From NCBI GenBank assembly GCA_036494815.1, contig DASXNV010000035.1, forward strand, positions 1-64,000: 64,000 nt of DNA, given 5' to 3'. The notes beneath the pieces are model-generated. The model was not told the DNA's origin. It saw nothing but the letters and a program-made list of their open reading frames with translations, and did no database searches. A program made the position numbers and the translations under genes. Positions 1 through 9,133 of the stretch are shown in pieces (within the stretch, counting starts at the first letter, position 1; every line of letters begins with the position of its first letter). Source of the DNA: Poindextera sp036494815. Its GTDB lineage: Bacteria; Pseudomonadota; Alphaproteobacteria; Caulobacterales; Caulobacteraceae.

Positions 1-983
1 CCGCCCTCCCCGATTCCGCAGAAGCCATAGTCCTCCAGCTGCATGATCACCATTGGCGAGAAGTGGTCATAGAGCAGCGCTACGTCGACATCCTTGGGCA
101 TGATCCCCGCCATCTGATACAAGCGTTTGGCGACCGGTCGATGGCCTGACGAGGCAAAATACTCGTCTGGCATCTGGAAGTAGTTGAAGATCGCCGTGCC
201 CCAGCGTCCCATACCGCCGTGGGCCGAGCCCATGATATAGACCGGCTTCTGCTTGAGATCCTTCGCACGCTCCGCCGAGGTCGTGATCACCGCCACGGCG
301 CCGTCCGACTCCATCGTGTAATCGTAGAGGCAGAGCGGATCGGAAATCATCCGGGCGCTGAAGTATTCATCCAGCGTCAAAGGATCCCGTCGCAGCGCGG
401 TGGGCCGGGTCATGGCATTGTTACGGGTGGAGATGCAGACTTCGGCCAAGTGTTCGCGCTTGGTGCCGTAGAGGTGCATATGCCGCTGCGTGAGCAGTGA
501 GAAGCTATGACCCGGCGAGAGCAGGCCGCTGTGCGCCACGTAGGCCATGCCCGGCGGGATGCCGCCCGCGCCATAAGGGCTTCCCCCGCCCCCACCGCCT
601 CCCCCGCCTTCGACCTGGGTGCCGCCAAGCCGTCGCCGAGCCTGTTGGAGCGTCATCAGCGAGACCACGACCTCCGCCTGCCCTGACGTGATCGCCGCCG
701 CGGCCAGGCCCAGCGAGCCTGCCGCGCCGCCGCCGCCGGACGTGAGCGTTGCAGCAAAGCGGATCTCAGGAACCCCAAGAATTGCGCCGATCGTGGCCGG
801 GTCGCAGGAGCTGGAGTAGATGGCGAATCCGTCCAGGTCTTTGATGGTCAAGCCAGCGTCGTCCAGCGCGGCCAGGATCGCCGTACAGGCCATGGACACT
901 TCGGTTTCCGGCACTGACTCGCCTCGGGGATAATAGGGTGTGGCGCCAACACCCACGACGGCCGTCTGATCCTTCAGGCTCAC
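1..983 (-). CDS. thiolase-like lipid-transfer protein (SCP-x/Ltp family), 3' end outside window
   Basis: I translated this strand directly; the frame stays open to base 1, so the C-terminus is missing. The product begins VSLKDQTAVVGVGATPYYP, the usual N-terminal strand of SCP-x/Ltp thiolase-superfamily proteins. The region that normally carries the nucleophilic cysteine reads TSGGGGAAGSLGLA and has no Cys, as in non-thiolytic Ltp-type proteins. A run of nine glycines follows about 30 residues later. The chosen GTG (981-983) has GGGGGTGAG just upstream; an in-frame GTG at 1013 is the alternative. Members act on acyl-CoA intermediates in steroid, terpenoid and fatty-acid side-chain breakdown; thiolysis is doubtful here and a retro-aldol role is possible. 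The neighbouring CoA-transferase fits CoA-ester chemistry. Confidence 0.8.
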   Translation of the reverse strand, partial: MSLKDQTAVVGVGATPYYPRGESVPETEVSMACTAILAALDDAGLTIKDLDGFAIYSSSCDPATIGAILGVPEIRFAATLTSGGGGAAGSLGLAAAAITSGQAEVVVSLMTLQQARRRLGGTQVEGGGGGGGGGSPYGAGGIPPGMAYVAHSGLLSPGHSFSLLTQRHMHLYGTKREHLAEVCISTRNNAMTRPTALRRDPLTLDEYFSARMISDPLCLYDYTMESDGAVAVITTSAERAKDLKQKPVYIMGSAHGGMGRWGTAIFNYFQMPDEYFASSGHRPVAKRLYQMAGIMPKDVDVALLYDHFSPMVIMQLEDYGFCGIGEG

Positions 984-1125
984 CTGCTCACCCCCGATTC
1001 GGCGCTTCGTCACATATTTGATAATTTATATAGTTTAGGCGCTTTCGTGATGCGCTGGAAACCCCGCCGGGTCACTATTTTATACATTATAATTTATTCA
1101 ACCAGGCTTAGCTGCGAACCGGCGG
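984..1125. promoter_or_regulatory. AT-rich promoter region upstream of the thiolase-like gene
   Basis: This gap is strikingly AT-rich against its surroundings, with TATATAGTTTA near 1029-1039 and TATACATTATAATTTATT near 1081-1098. Read on the minus strand it offers several TATAAT/TATAAA-like -10 elements ahead of the thiolase-like gene. No single -35/-10 pair stands out. Confidence 0.35.
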
Positions 1126-3567
1126 TCAGCCCCTTCGGATGACCTCCCGCCGAGCCAGATCCTCAAGTTGAGCGTCGGTGTAGCCCAGCTCCCGCAGCAT
1201 CAGATCCGTGTGCTGGCCGATCATGATCCCAGGCTCTGCTCTGGTCTGCGAACGGGAGAACGACATCACCGACTTCAGACGCGGATGCTCGCCAAAGAGC
1301 GGGTGTTCGACAGTGGCGGTCATGCCGAGTTGGTGGGCGAGGCCGCCGGGCATCATCAGCGTGTTCTGCGAGGGCCCGGCGTCCGCCTCGACGCACGCCA
1401 CACCCTTCTGTGTCAGCAGCGCTTCCCATTCGCTCGCTCCGCGCGTCTTGAAAGCCGCCGCCAGCCGAACCGCCAGCACGTCGCCATGCAGGGCCCGGCC
1501 TTCCGGCGTCGAAAAAAGCGCGTCGGCCAGATCCGTGGCCGCCGGCATGGCGTCCCGCAGCGCAGCCCAGTCGCCGGCGGTCGGAGCGGCGAGGAACACC
1601 CAGCCCCCTTCAGCCTCGTAAAGGCGATAGAGCGGGCCGAGGCCATGAAGGTCCGCGTCCGCCGACGGCGCCTCGGGTCGCCCCTCATATTCGACCATAT
1701 CTTCCGACAGCACCTGGGCGAGAGTCAGCAGCATCGTGGTCAAGACACGTTGGCCACCCAAGCCACGCTTGCGCGCCAGGAGGCCGAGGGTCTGGGCGCA
1801 GGCGACGCCGAGCGCCGAAAACCCGTCCGCATGACCGACCGTCATACTGGAGGCCGCCATCCGGATCGCCCCATCCTTGACCTGGTCCAAGGTAAGGCCT
1901 GGCCCCTCCGGAACCGCCATCTTCACGTTTCGCCTGGCCATGCCGGAGCCCGCCCCTATGGTCGGGGCGTAGGCTGGCCGGTGGCCATAGGGTCCGCCCA
2001 CGCCGAAGCCGGGCGCCTCGTGGTAGATGACATCAGGATTGATGGCGCGGATGGATGGCTCATCAAGGCCCAATCTTTTGGCCACGCCGGCCCGGAAGCA
2101 CTGCAGTACCAAGTCTGTACGTGACAGGATTTGTTTTATGATCTCAAGGCCTTCTGGCTTGCCGGCGTCGATGGCCACGCTCTGCTTGCCCTGGGTGACC
2201 TTCACCCCGCCAAGTTCGGGGAACGGGAGTTGGAAGCGTATGACATCGCCTTCAGGCGGTTCGACCTTGATCACCCGCGCGCCCAGGTCGGCGAGCAGGC
2301 TCGCGCCGAAGGGCGCAGCATAGAAACCGCCAAGCTCGACAATGGTCACGCCCTCCAACGGCAGACCGCAAGGAGCCGATCGGCCGGTCTCGACGCTAAG
2401 CCCTGGCTCAGTCGGCCGTGCACGCAGCGCTGGGCCGTCTTGGTTGAGGGTCGGTGGCGAGCGGGCGCCATCCCCTGGAGTCGTGCTCAGGCCGATGAAC
2501 GGCTTGGGCGCCCTCACCTCGCCGATCCCAGGCGCCGCCATCGTCACCACCTGGTCGTCATAGATCAGCTGGGGATGGCGCAGCAGCTCTGTCCCCGAGC
2601 GGAAGATCTCGGCGAACACGTCCGGATGTTCGTCGAAGGTGGATTGCCATTCGGCCACCGTCTTGGCCCGAACGGCGTTCAATAGACGCCCCCAGAAGGC
2701 ATCACGGCGATCCAGGTCTTCGTCCTCCCAAGCGTCATTCCACGCCGGATCGTCCAGTCCCGCGGCCACCAGGAAGGCGTGGAACAGCTTCGGACTGGCC
2801 TGAGAGAACTGCAACCAGCGGCCGTCCTTGGTCAGGCCTTGCAGAAGGCCATAGGACAGCCAGCTATTGGGCACGCGGCGACCCGAATTGACCACCGGCG
2901 CGGCGGTGAACGCTTCGGGGAACTTGCCGGCCCAGAACGAAATCATCCAGTTCCAGGTGTCGTGCGCGGCGATCGCCTGGACCAGCGTCGTGTCGACGTG
3001 CTGGCCAAGGCCGCTTGTCTCACGCTCGTACAGCGCCACCAAGGCGCCGGCAATGGCGAGTTGGGCGGCGCTCGCCGTGCAATAGGGCACAGTCGCAAAA
3101 GCCGGCCCCGGCCGAGTCCCCATGGCAGCGAATTGGGCATAGGCCCCGATCTTGGCCATGACCACGCCCTCATAGCCCTTGAGACCGGCATAGGGACCGC
3201 TGCGGCCAAAGCCAGTGATGGAGGTAGTCACCAGTCGAGGATTGTCTGCGGCCAGTTGCTCATGACCCAGGCCATGCCGCTCCAGCACCCCCGGCCGAAA
3301 GGTGTCGATCAGGACGTCCGCGTTGCGCGCCAGGGCATGCACGGCCGGGTCGTCCAAAGTCGCCTCCAGGCTCTTCGAACCCCGCAACCATAGGGGCCAC
3401 GCCGCCTGAGATCGCAGCGGGCTACCTCCCGGCGGCTCGACGAGCACGACCTCGGCGCCGAAGTCCGCGAAGAACTGGCCGACGAACGCCCCGCCGAACG
3501 ACTGTGAGAGATTGAGAACCCGCAGGCCACCCAGGGCTTGCACCGTCTCGCCACCACCCAAACCCAT
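1126..3567 (-). CDS. fused two-domain family III CoA-transferase (CaiB/BaiF)
   Basis: About 813 residues, roughly twice one CaiB/BaiF unit: residues ~10-370 and ~400-810 each have the family fold, starting LGGLRVLNLSQSFGGAFVG and LEGVTIVELGGFYAAPFGA. Family III enzymes move CoA between carboxylic acids through an aspartyl-CoA thioester. Aligned on formyl-CoA transferase Asp169, the C-terminal half keeps Asp (GHADGFSALG), while the matching N-terminal segment (VPYCTASAAQLAIAG) has none, so probably only one half is catalytic. The ATG at 3567 follows GGTGAGG; a GTG at 3576 is in frame but has no ribosome site. It lies 142 bp upstream of the thiolase-like gene on the same strand, consistent with CoA-activating a catabolic acid. 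The substrate is unknown. Confidence 0.9.
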   Translation of the reverse strand: MGLGGGETVQALGGLRVLNLSQSFGGAFVGQFFADFGAEVVLVEPPGGSPLRSQAAWPLWLRGSKSLEATLDDPAVHALARNADVLIDTFRPGVLERHGLGHEQLAADNPRLVTTSITGFGRSGPYAGLKGYEGVVMAKIGAYAQFAAMGTRPGPAFATVPYCTASAAQLAIAGALVALYERETSGLGQHVDTTLVQAIAAHDTWNWMISFWAGKFPEAFTAAPVVNSGRRVPNSWLSYGLLQGLTKDGRWLQFSQASPKLFHAFLVAAGLDDPAWNDAWEDEDLDRRDAFWGRLLNAVRAKTVAEWQSTFDEHPDVFAEIFRSGTELLRHPQLIYDDQVVTMAAPGIGEVRAPKPFIGLSTTPGDGARSPPTLNQDGPALRARPTEPGLSVETGRSAPCGLPLEGVTIVELGGFYAAPFGASLLADLGARVIKVEPPEGDVIRFQLPFPELGGVKVTQGKQSVAIDAGKPEGLEIIKQILSRTDLVLQCFRAGVAKRLGLDEPSIRAINPDVIYHEAPGFGVGGPYGHRPAYAPTIGAGSGMARRNVKMAVPEGPGLTLDQVKDGAIRMAASSMTVGHADGFSALGVACAQTLGLLARKRGLGGQRVLTTMLLTLAQVLSEDMVEYEGRPEAPSADADLHGLGPLYRLYEAEGGWVFLAAPTAGDWAALRDAMPAATDLADALFSTPEGRALHGDVLAVRLAAAFKTRGASEWEALLTQKGVACVEADAGPSQNTLMMPGGLAHQLGMTATVEHPLFGEHPRLKSVMSFSRSQTRAEPGIMIGQHTDLMLRELGYTDAQLEDLARREVIRRG

Positions 3568-3686
3568 GCGCCTCACCTATTGTATTATCTCATTACGACA
3601 TTTACGCCGCTACCAAATCCACGTTCGCTTGAGCGAAACCGGCAGAAGCAGGCTTTCTATGCTCAGCCATCTTTATAATTAGTATC

Positions 3687-3699
3687 GTATTTACAATAC
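3687..3699. promoter_or_regulatory. small inverted repeat upstream of the CoA-transferase
   Basis: GTATT-TAC-AATAC is a perfect 5-bp inverted repeat in an AT-rich stretch (3672-3705), 120 bp upstream of the CoA-transferase start and between it and the DUF2889 3' end. It could be an operator; no regulator can be assigned. Confidence 0.25.
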
Positions 3700-3837
3700 A
3701 TTGTGCGAAAATCCTTTCGCCCGCGAACCCAACTCCGCGATGGCTCCTCCGCACCCTGCCTCGACCAGCCGCCTTGCACAATAGTGATAACTGAATTGCC
3801 GGAATGAACGTTGCGACCTACTGACGGGGAGTCGGAA

Positions 3838-4853
3838 TCATTCGATCTGCCGGAGCCGCTGGACGAGGGCCGGAACCTCGGCCAAGGCCCGCAGGGCGTC
3901 GTTCAGATGGGTGCAGCCTGCCGTTCCGCGCAGATCATTCAGGACCCTTTCACGAAGATCCGGCAGAGGCGTTCCAATCATGCGCGTAACGTTGGCCGCC
4001 GCCGCGGGGCATTCCGGATAGGGCAGAACGCGCGGCTCGGCATAGACGGCCAAGAGTTTCAGCGAGCCCGGATCGGCGGCCGCCGTCAGGCGATATTCAT
4101 GCACCGCCGTGCGACCGCCTTGAGGATTGGTCGCACTGTCCTGGAAGGCGGCATCAATCCGGATCAGGTCGTCAACCCAGACATCGATCCGCCGAGCTCT
4201 TCGCATGCCGACGTCCGCCTGGTCGGTGAAGGCGTGCCAGCCATCTGGGTCATCAGTCCGCCGAAGATCACAGACATCTGCAAAGCTTTGCTGCGCGGAC
4301 GACGTGCCATCGGCATTCAGGGCCGAAGACCCGGGACGAAAGCCCGCGCAGACGCCTTCCGTCTTACGGCCCGCCGGACGCGCGGACGCTGGAGCGCCGA
4401 CGACCGGCCGCATGAGCCATTCCGATGTCCAGCGCGACCAGGCCCATCCCACCACAAGGTCGCCCCCGAGACGTCGTCTAGCAGCAGATGCAATGGCGTC
4501 GAAGATCGCCGCTCCTCAGGGAGTAATTCGTTCAACGCCTTTCGCAGATAGCCACCGCCGCGCGCGCCCACGAGGCGCTGGACCTGCGGCCGCGCCGGCT
4601 CGGCGGCGATCTCGACAATTGTTCGGTCCCATTGCAGGCGCGCACGGAAAATGTCTTCACAACAAACAATCGGGAGACCAGAATCGGAGGGTGTGATCGC
4701 GTCGCGCGCTCGACCGACCATCCGCATGACGCCGGTTCGTCCGTCTGGCCAATCTGTGTCTATGCTGGAGGTGCGGCGGATCGAGCCAGGCCGACGCAAT
4801 GGCGCGCATCCGGCTGTATCTCGAGGAGCTTGCGGCCGTTCAAATCCGTCCAT
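3838..4853 (-). pseudogene. DUF2889 gene split by a single-base frameshift
   Basis: Two overlapping minus-strand frames together make one DUF2889 protein of about 337 residues. The upstream frame (from ATG at 4853) carries RRPGSIRRTSSIDTDWPDG and ends in-family at LLLDDVSGATL. The downstream frame continues VVGWAWSRW and runs through GMRRARRIDVW, AVHEYRLTA and GCTHLNDALRALAEVP to the stop at 3838. Adding one G at about 4456 (minus strand ACCTTG^TGG) rejoins the frames exactly. Either the gene is inactivated or one base is missing from the sequence. The domain has no known function. It is divergent from the TetR gene at 5043. Confidence 0.75.
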
Positions 4854-4902
4854 GACAGCTCTCGACCTGCACGCGCCGTGCTCCGCATCAGAATTTATAG
4901 AC

Positions 4903-4920
4903 TATCAATTTAGATTGAGA
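4903..4920. promoter_or_regulatory. candidate operator ahead of the TetR gene
   Basis: TCAAT-TTAG-ATTGA is a perfect 5-bp inverted repeat (4905-4918) inside an AT-rich patch of the divergent gap between the DUF2889 gene and the TetR gene at 5043. The position suits autoregulation by that TetR protein; this is inferred from position and symmetry only. Confidence 0.3.
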
Positions 4921-5042
4921 TATCAAAGATACAAGCTGATGCCGCGTCGGAAGGCTGACCGTGCGGGATTGATGCCATAGGCCCGTCGCGGGTATGAACG
5001 TGGTAGTTCCGCAAATCCGGGACTTTAAGGAGCCTGACAGAT

Positions 5043-5738
5043 TTGCCAGCCTCATCGCCGAGCCTCGCCTCTGGCGCGATAGATCCGCCGCCGAGCAAAC
5101 TGGGCCAGGGCCTCGGCGCCAAGGGCGCGCGCACGCGCCGACGCATCATGGACGCCACAGCCGAACTGATCGCCCAACGTTCGTTCGCCGATGTGCGCAT
5201 CACCGATATCGCCCGCATCGCGCAGATCGCTCAGCCGAATTTCTATACCTATTTCTCGGGCGTCGAAGAGGTGGTGAAAGCGCTCGCCGAAGAAGTGTCC
5301 CTTGATGGGCTGGCGCGGCTCCTGGAGCCGGATTGGTCCGGACCAGGAGGCCTGGACCTCTCCCGCCAGCTTGTCGAGGAAGCCCTTGCGCTGTGGGAGG
5401 CCCAGCGCGCCGTCCTTGGCCTGACCTGGTTTTTGGCGGACAAGCGCCAGGGTGATTTTCCGACCCTGCGGGTCCGTCAGGTACGGGGCCTTTACAAGGC
5501 GCTGGAAAGGCAAATCCGCCAGTCGCAAGCCGCTGGCCGCCTCGCACGCGGAGTCCAGCCGCGGCTGGCGGGATATGAATGCGTCGGACTGATATCGTCG
5601 GCGGCGGCCAATCACTCGCTATTGCTGGAATCCGGCTTCACACGAAAGCAGCTCGTCGAAACGAATGCGCGCCTTGTGCATATGATCGTCACCGGCATTT
5701 CGACGCCTGCCGAACCAGACCAACTCAGAAATCGATAA
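5043..5738 (+). CDS. TetR/AcrR family transcriptional regulator
   Basis: 231 residues. The N-terminal DNA-binding domain lies at about residues 30-80: ARTRRRIMDATAELIAQ, then a helix-turn-helix with VRITDIARIAQIAQPNFYTYFSG, the characteristic TetR recognition helix and Y-TYF end. The rest is a helical ligand-binding domain that I cannot assign to a subfamily. The start is TTG at 5043, preceded by AAGGAG ten bases upstream; the first internal ATG (5147) would cut into the HTH. It is divergent from the broken DUF2889 gene and may control leftward genes including the CoA-transferase. Its ligand is unknown. Confidence 0.85.
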   Translation: MPASSPSLASGAIDPPPSKLGQGLGAKGARTRRRIMDATAELIAQRSFADVRITDIARIAQIAQPNFYTYFSGVEEVVKALAEEVSLDGLARLLEPDWSGPGGLDLSRQLVEEALALWEAQRAVLGLTWFLADKRQGDFPTLRVRQVRGLYKALERQIRQSQAAGRLARGVQPRLAGYECVGLISSAAANHSLLLESGFTRKQLVETNARLVHMIVTGISTPAEPDQLRNR

Positions 5739-6290
5739 GTTCGAAACTGACAACAGCGACCGCTTTGACGATCGCCACACAGGCGCCGGCCCGGCGATCG
5801 ACCCGAAGCAAGTGTCGCCGCCCTCCGAGAACCGCATAGCCGGCTGGCAGATCGTTCATCGTCAGGCCGAAAATCATCCCGAAGGTCGGGGCGAGGGTAA
5901 ACGCTAGGCCGCGCTGGATCTGGCCCGTGGGTCGACCATCAAGTCAAGTCCGCCAACCCACCCCGAGGCGGACAGACCTAAGGGTTCCCTGATGACTAAT
6001 TTGTCGGGTGAAATGCGCCATGGGGCGTCGGCTTTAGAGAAAATTCGAGCGGCGCGGTCTGTCGCTGCCAATGACGGGTACTGGCGACGAGCTGGACACG
6101 ATCCCTGGATGCGTGGATCTGACGTTTGGCGACCAACTGTCCAAGCACATAACCAAACAAGGCCAAAGCGATCAGCCCCTGCGGTTCGCGCCCGGCCTTC
6201 TAAGCTTCGACCGTGTCGACACCGCCGCTATTCATCGCGCAAACGAAGCTACTTGGAGTATAATCCGTCGCGTCAGCATAGGGGCGCGCC
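5739..6290. other. 552-bp gap without a convincing gene
   Basis: A 50-codon minus-strand frame (5725-5877, starting MIFGLTMNDLPAGYAV) has no recognisable domain. GTCCGCC (5948-5954) and GGCGGAC (5967-5973) form a perfect 7-bp inverted repeat with a 12-nt loop and no T-run, possibly a weak terminator for the TetR gene. A consensus TATAAT lies at 6259-6264, 27 bp ahead of the repeat-protein start, but without a matching -35. Confidence 0.5.
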
Positions 6291-8915
6291 ATGTCGGATA
6301 TGTCCCGCATCGGTCTAGCCGGGGCTGCAGGCGCCGACGGTGTCAATCCGGGCGACCCGGGCGCCGCAGGCGGCAATGGCGGCTCGGCGATCGCCAGCAA
6401 CACCGGCTCATCCGATCCAAGCAATAGCGCCGCAGCGACCGGCGGAGTCGGCGGTATCGGCGGAGACGGAGCCGCAGCGACATCAGGGCCAGACGGCGGC
6501 GGCGGTGCGGGCGGCGCAGGCGGATCGGCGACCGCGAAGACCTCCACAATTCAAGCCTCGATCACAGCGCTGGACGCCACGAGCACGGCCAATGGCGGCG
6601 CCGGCGGCGCCGCTGGACTGGATGGCTCTGGAACCCCCATCGGGAATGGCGGGCCCGGCGGCGATGGCGGGTCAGCGACAGCGACCTCGATCATCATCCA
6701 GGACGGCGCCGGCAGTGCGAGCAGCACAGGCGCAGCGACGGCCGACGCCAGCGGCGGCGCAGGCGGCCGCGTCAATTCCGGCGGCGACGGCGGCGGCGGA
6801 GGCGCCGCCTCGGCCAGCGCAACGGCGACCGGAGACAGCGAGGGCGCAAACGCCAGCGCGGCCGGCGGCGCCGGCGCACTCGGCGACGATGATGGCTTTG
6901 CAGCCGGCGCTGGCGGCCTCGCCACCGCGATCGCCGTGGCCAGCGGGAACAGCGTTGCAACCTTGACGGTCGCCGCCAGCGCCGTGGCTGGGGATGGCGG
7001 CTCCGGCTGGAACGGCGCACAGGCCGCAGACGGCGGCGCGGCCGTGGCGGTAGGGACGTCAGCCAACCAGAACGTCACCCTGACGGTGGACGCCGTCGGC
7101 GGCGATGGGGGCTTCGTCTATTCCGGGACCGGCGATCTGGAGGGCGGCGCAGGCGGATCAGCCCTGGCGACCGCAATCAACAAGCCCGTCGTCGCTGGCG
7201 GCTACGACAACACCACGACCTCGGCCTCGGCGACCGCCGGCGCCGGCGGCGACGGCGTCATTGGCGGAAACGGCGGCGGCGCCCAGGCGCGGGCCTATGA
7301 AAATGGCGGCTCCCTCGCCACCAGCACCGCCAAAGCCCAAGGCGGCGCCGGCGGATCGGGCGAAAATGGCGACGGGGGAGCCGGCGGGCTTGGCTACGCC
7401 TCCGCCACCGGCAAGGGCTCTTCCTACATCGCAGTGACTGCAACCGGCATCGGCGGCGCGGGCGGGGACGCCTCTGGCGCAGGGAACACGGCGGGGGCGG
7501 GCGGCGGCGGTGGAGCGAACGCCATCGCCTGGAGTACGGGATCGACCGTGGCGTCAGCCACCGTGTCATGCACCGGCGGTTCGGGCGGCGACGGCCTGGA
7601 CGGCGCGAACGGGGGCGCAGGCCACGGCGCCTATCTGGACAACGACGTCAGCGGCTACACCAATGGCGGCGCCCTCGCCCTCGCCGAAGCCGCCATCGGC
7701 GGTTCAGGCGGCGCCAGCGGCGGCGGGCGGGCCGGCGCCGGCGGCCAGGCGGTGGCGCAGCTGACATTCGACGACACCACCAGCGCCCTCAGGAGCCAGG
7801 ACGTCGATGGGGCGCTGACGGCCACGGGCGGCGCTGGCGGTGACGGGACTGGCGGCTCGAACGGCGGCGCCGGGGGCGTTGCGATCGTCGAGTCCACAAT
7901 GACAGGACAGCATTCCGCTTCCGCGGAGGCGAACGCGACAGGCGGCGCCGGCGGCGGGGCGACTACGCCTGCAGCAGCCGGCGCTGGCGGCGCGGCCACC
8001 GCGATCGCCTCCGCTACCGGCGTCGTCGGCGGCGCAGACGCCTCGTCGAGCGCGGTCGGGGGCTCGGGAGCGACCGCGGGCATGGCCGTCGCAATGAGTG
8101 AGGCCAGTGGGGCGGCAACGGCAGGCGGCGAGATCACTTCCAGCGCCGCGACCTCGGAAACGACTGATCAGTTGATCTACGCCGTCAACGCCTCGGCCAA
8201 GGGGCTTGTGGACGGCGTCAGCCACACCGAGGCTCGCGCAGCGATCGGCGGCGGTGGCCCGACCTTCGTCAACGGCGATACCGCGGTCGCGCTGATCACC
8301 GGCGCGCCGAGCGCAGGCGGCTGGAGCGTGTTGAACGCCAACGCCGCTCTCAAGACCGCCTTCGGACCCTCGCCCTCCTATTTCGCCCTGGGCGAACTCG
8401 GCGCCGCCCATTCCAGCCTGGGCGTCGACCAGCAAACCGCCACAAGCTCGATCGAATTCGGTTCGAATCTCTCCGTCCTGCCGTCGCTCCACGATCTGGT
8501 CGTCGGCTTTTATGATCCAACACTTATCGGATCCGGCTTCGACTCGCTGGAACTCGACATCTACGTCAACCAGAACGAAGTGGTCTTCAAAACCTTCAAC
8601 AGCGTGGCCTCGGCCATGGCCTACTTCGACGATCACGCCATCGACCTGGGACCCCTCGCCGGCCAGATCTCGCTCAGGGTGCAGGTGATCCTGTCGGTCA
8701 CCAGCTCGATCGCCGGCGGGGGGCTGCAGACTGGCCTAATCATCGGCGACCCACCACCCGCTGAGAACGCGGTCGCAACCGACCACAGCACCAGCATCGC
8801 CGCGACGCCCTCCTTGGTGATGGAGCCTGCTTTTGACCTGGCGATGGCGGGTCAAGACGCCGGTCTTCATGGAGCACTGCTGTCTGAACTGCACGGATAC
8901 GCGGCGCTCTTCTGA
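6291..8915 (+). CDS. Gly/Ala-rich repeat protein, PGRS-like
   Basis: 874 residues. Residues ~1-620 are degenerate GGAGG / GGxGGxG repeats separated by Ala/Ser/Thr-rich stretches (about 10-30 residue period), encoded largely by GGCGGCGCC-type triplets. Residues ~620-874 are non-repetitive, with a beta-rich section (SLELDIYVNQNEVVFKTF) and a C-terminus ending HGALLSELHGYAALF. There is no Sec signal peptide or transmembrane segment; if exported, a C-terminal type I signal is the likeliest route, but no type I secretion genes are nearby. The overall look is of a surface or extracellular beta-repeat protein. An AGGGG site precedes the ATG. The function is unknown and no homologous domain is claimed. 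Confidence 0.8.
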   Translation: MSDMSRIGLAGAAGADGVNPGDPGAAGGNGGSAIASNTGSSDPSNSAAATGGVGGIGGDGAAATSGPDGGGGAGGAGGSATAKTSTIQASITALDATSTANGGAGGAAGLDGSGTPIGNGGPGGDGGSATATSIIIQDGAGSASSTGAATADASGGAGGRVNSGGDGGGGGAASASATATGDSEGANASAAGGAGALGDDDGFAAGAGGLATAIAVASGNSVATLTVAASAVAGDGGSGWNGAQAADGGAAVAVGTSANQNVTLTVDAVGGDGGFVYSGTGDLEGGAGGSALATAINKPVVAGGYDNTTTSASATAGAGGDGVIGGNGGGAQARAYENGGSLATSTAKAQGGAGGSGENGDGGAGGLGYASATGKGSSYIAVTATGIGGAGGDASGAGNTAGAGGGGGANAIAWSTGSTVASATVSCTGGSGGDGLDGANGGAGHGAYLDNDVSGYTNGGALALAEAAIGGSGGASGGGRAGAGGQAVAQLTFDDTTSALRSQDVDGALTATGGAGGDGTGGSNGGAGGVAIVESTMTGQHSASAEANATGGAGGGATTPAAAGAGGAATAIASATGVVGGADASSSAVGGSGATAGMAVAMSEASGAATAGGEITSSAATSETTDQLIYAVNASAKGLVDGVSHTEARAAIGGGGPTFVNGDTAVALITGAPSAGGWSVLNANAALKTAFGPSPSYFALGELGAAHSSLGVDQQTATSSIEFGSNLSVLPSLHDLVVGFYDPTLIGSGFDSLELDIYVNQNEVVFKTFNSVASAMAYFDDHAIDLGPLAGQISLRVQVILSVTSSIAGGGLQTGLIIGDPPPAENAVATDHSTSIAATPSLVMEPAFDLAMAGQDAGLHGALLSELHGYAALF

Positions 8916-9133
8916 CGCTTCACCCTATGGCGCCCTGGAATGGCTGCGCCTTTAAATCAATCGTGCGAAGCCTGCACTGCGGATGTCCTCTTCGGCGAAC
9001 GGTCGACCAGTTCAGCTTGTCATCGCTAGCGACCGGTACTGGCGCCCCTACTCACCTCGTCCGTCTGGCCACCGGTTTGCAGACAAGCGCAGGTGCTCGG
9101 AGCCCAAGTGAAAAGCCCCGGCTCCACACCTGA

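Noticed and set aside
5725..5877. 50-codon minus-strand frame
   Set aside because: Overlaps the TetR 3' end; no domain, no clear ribosome site, stop just upstream in frame.
5948..5973. GTCCGCC/GGCGGAC hairpin as a terminator
   Set aside because: 12-nt loop, no T-run, 210 bp beyond the nearest stop.
6291..8915. Repeat protein as a coding artefact of a GC repeat
   Set aside because: Kept as a gene: single 874-codon frame with a ribosome site and a non-repetitive C-terminal domain.
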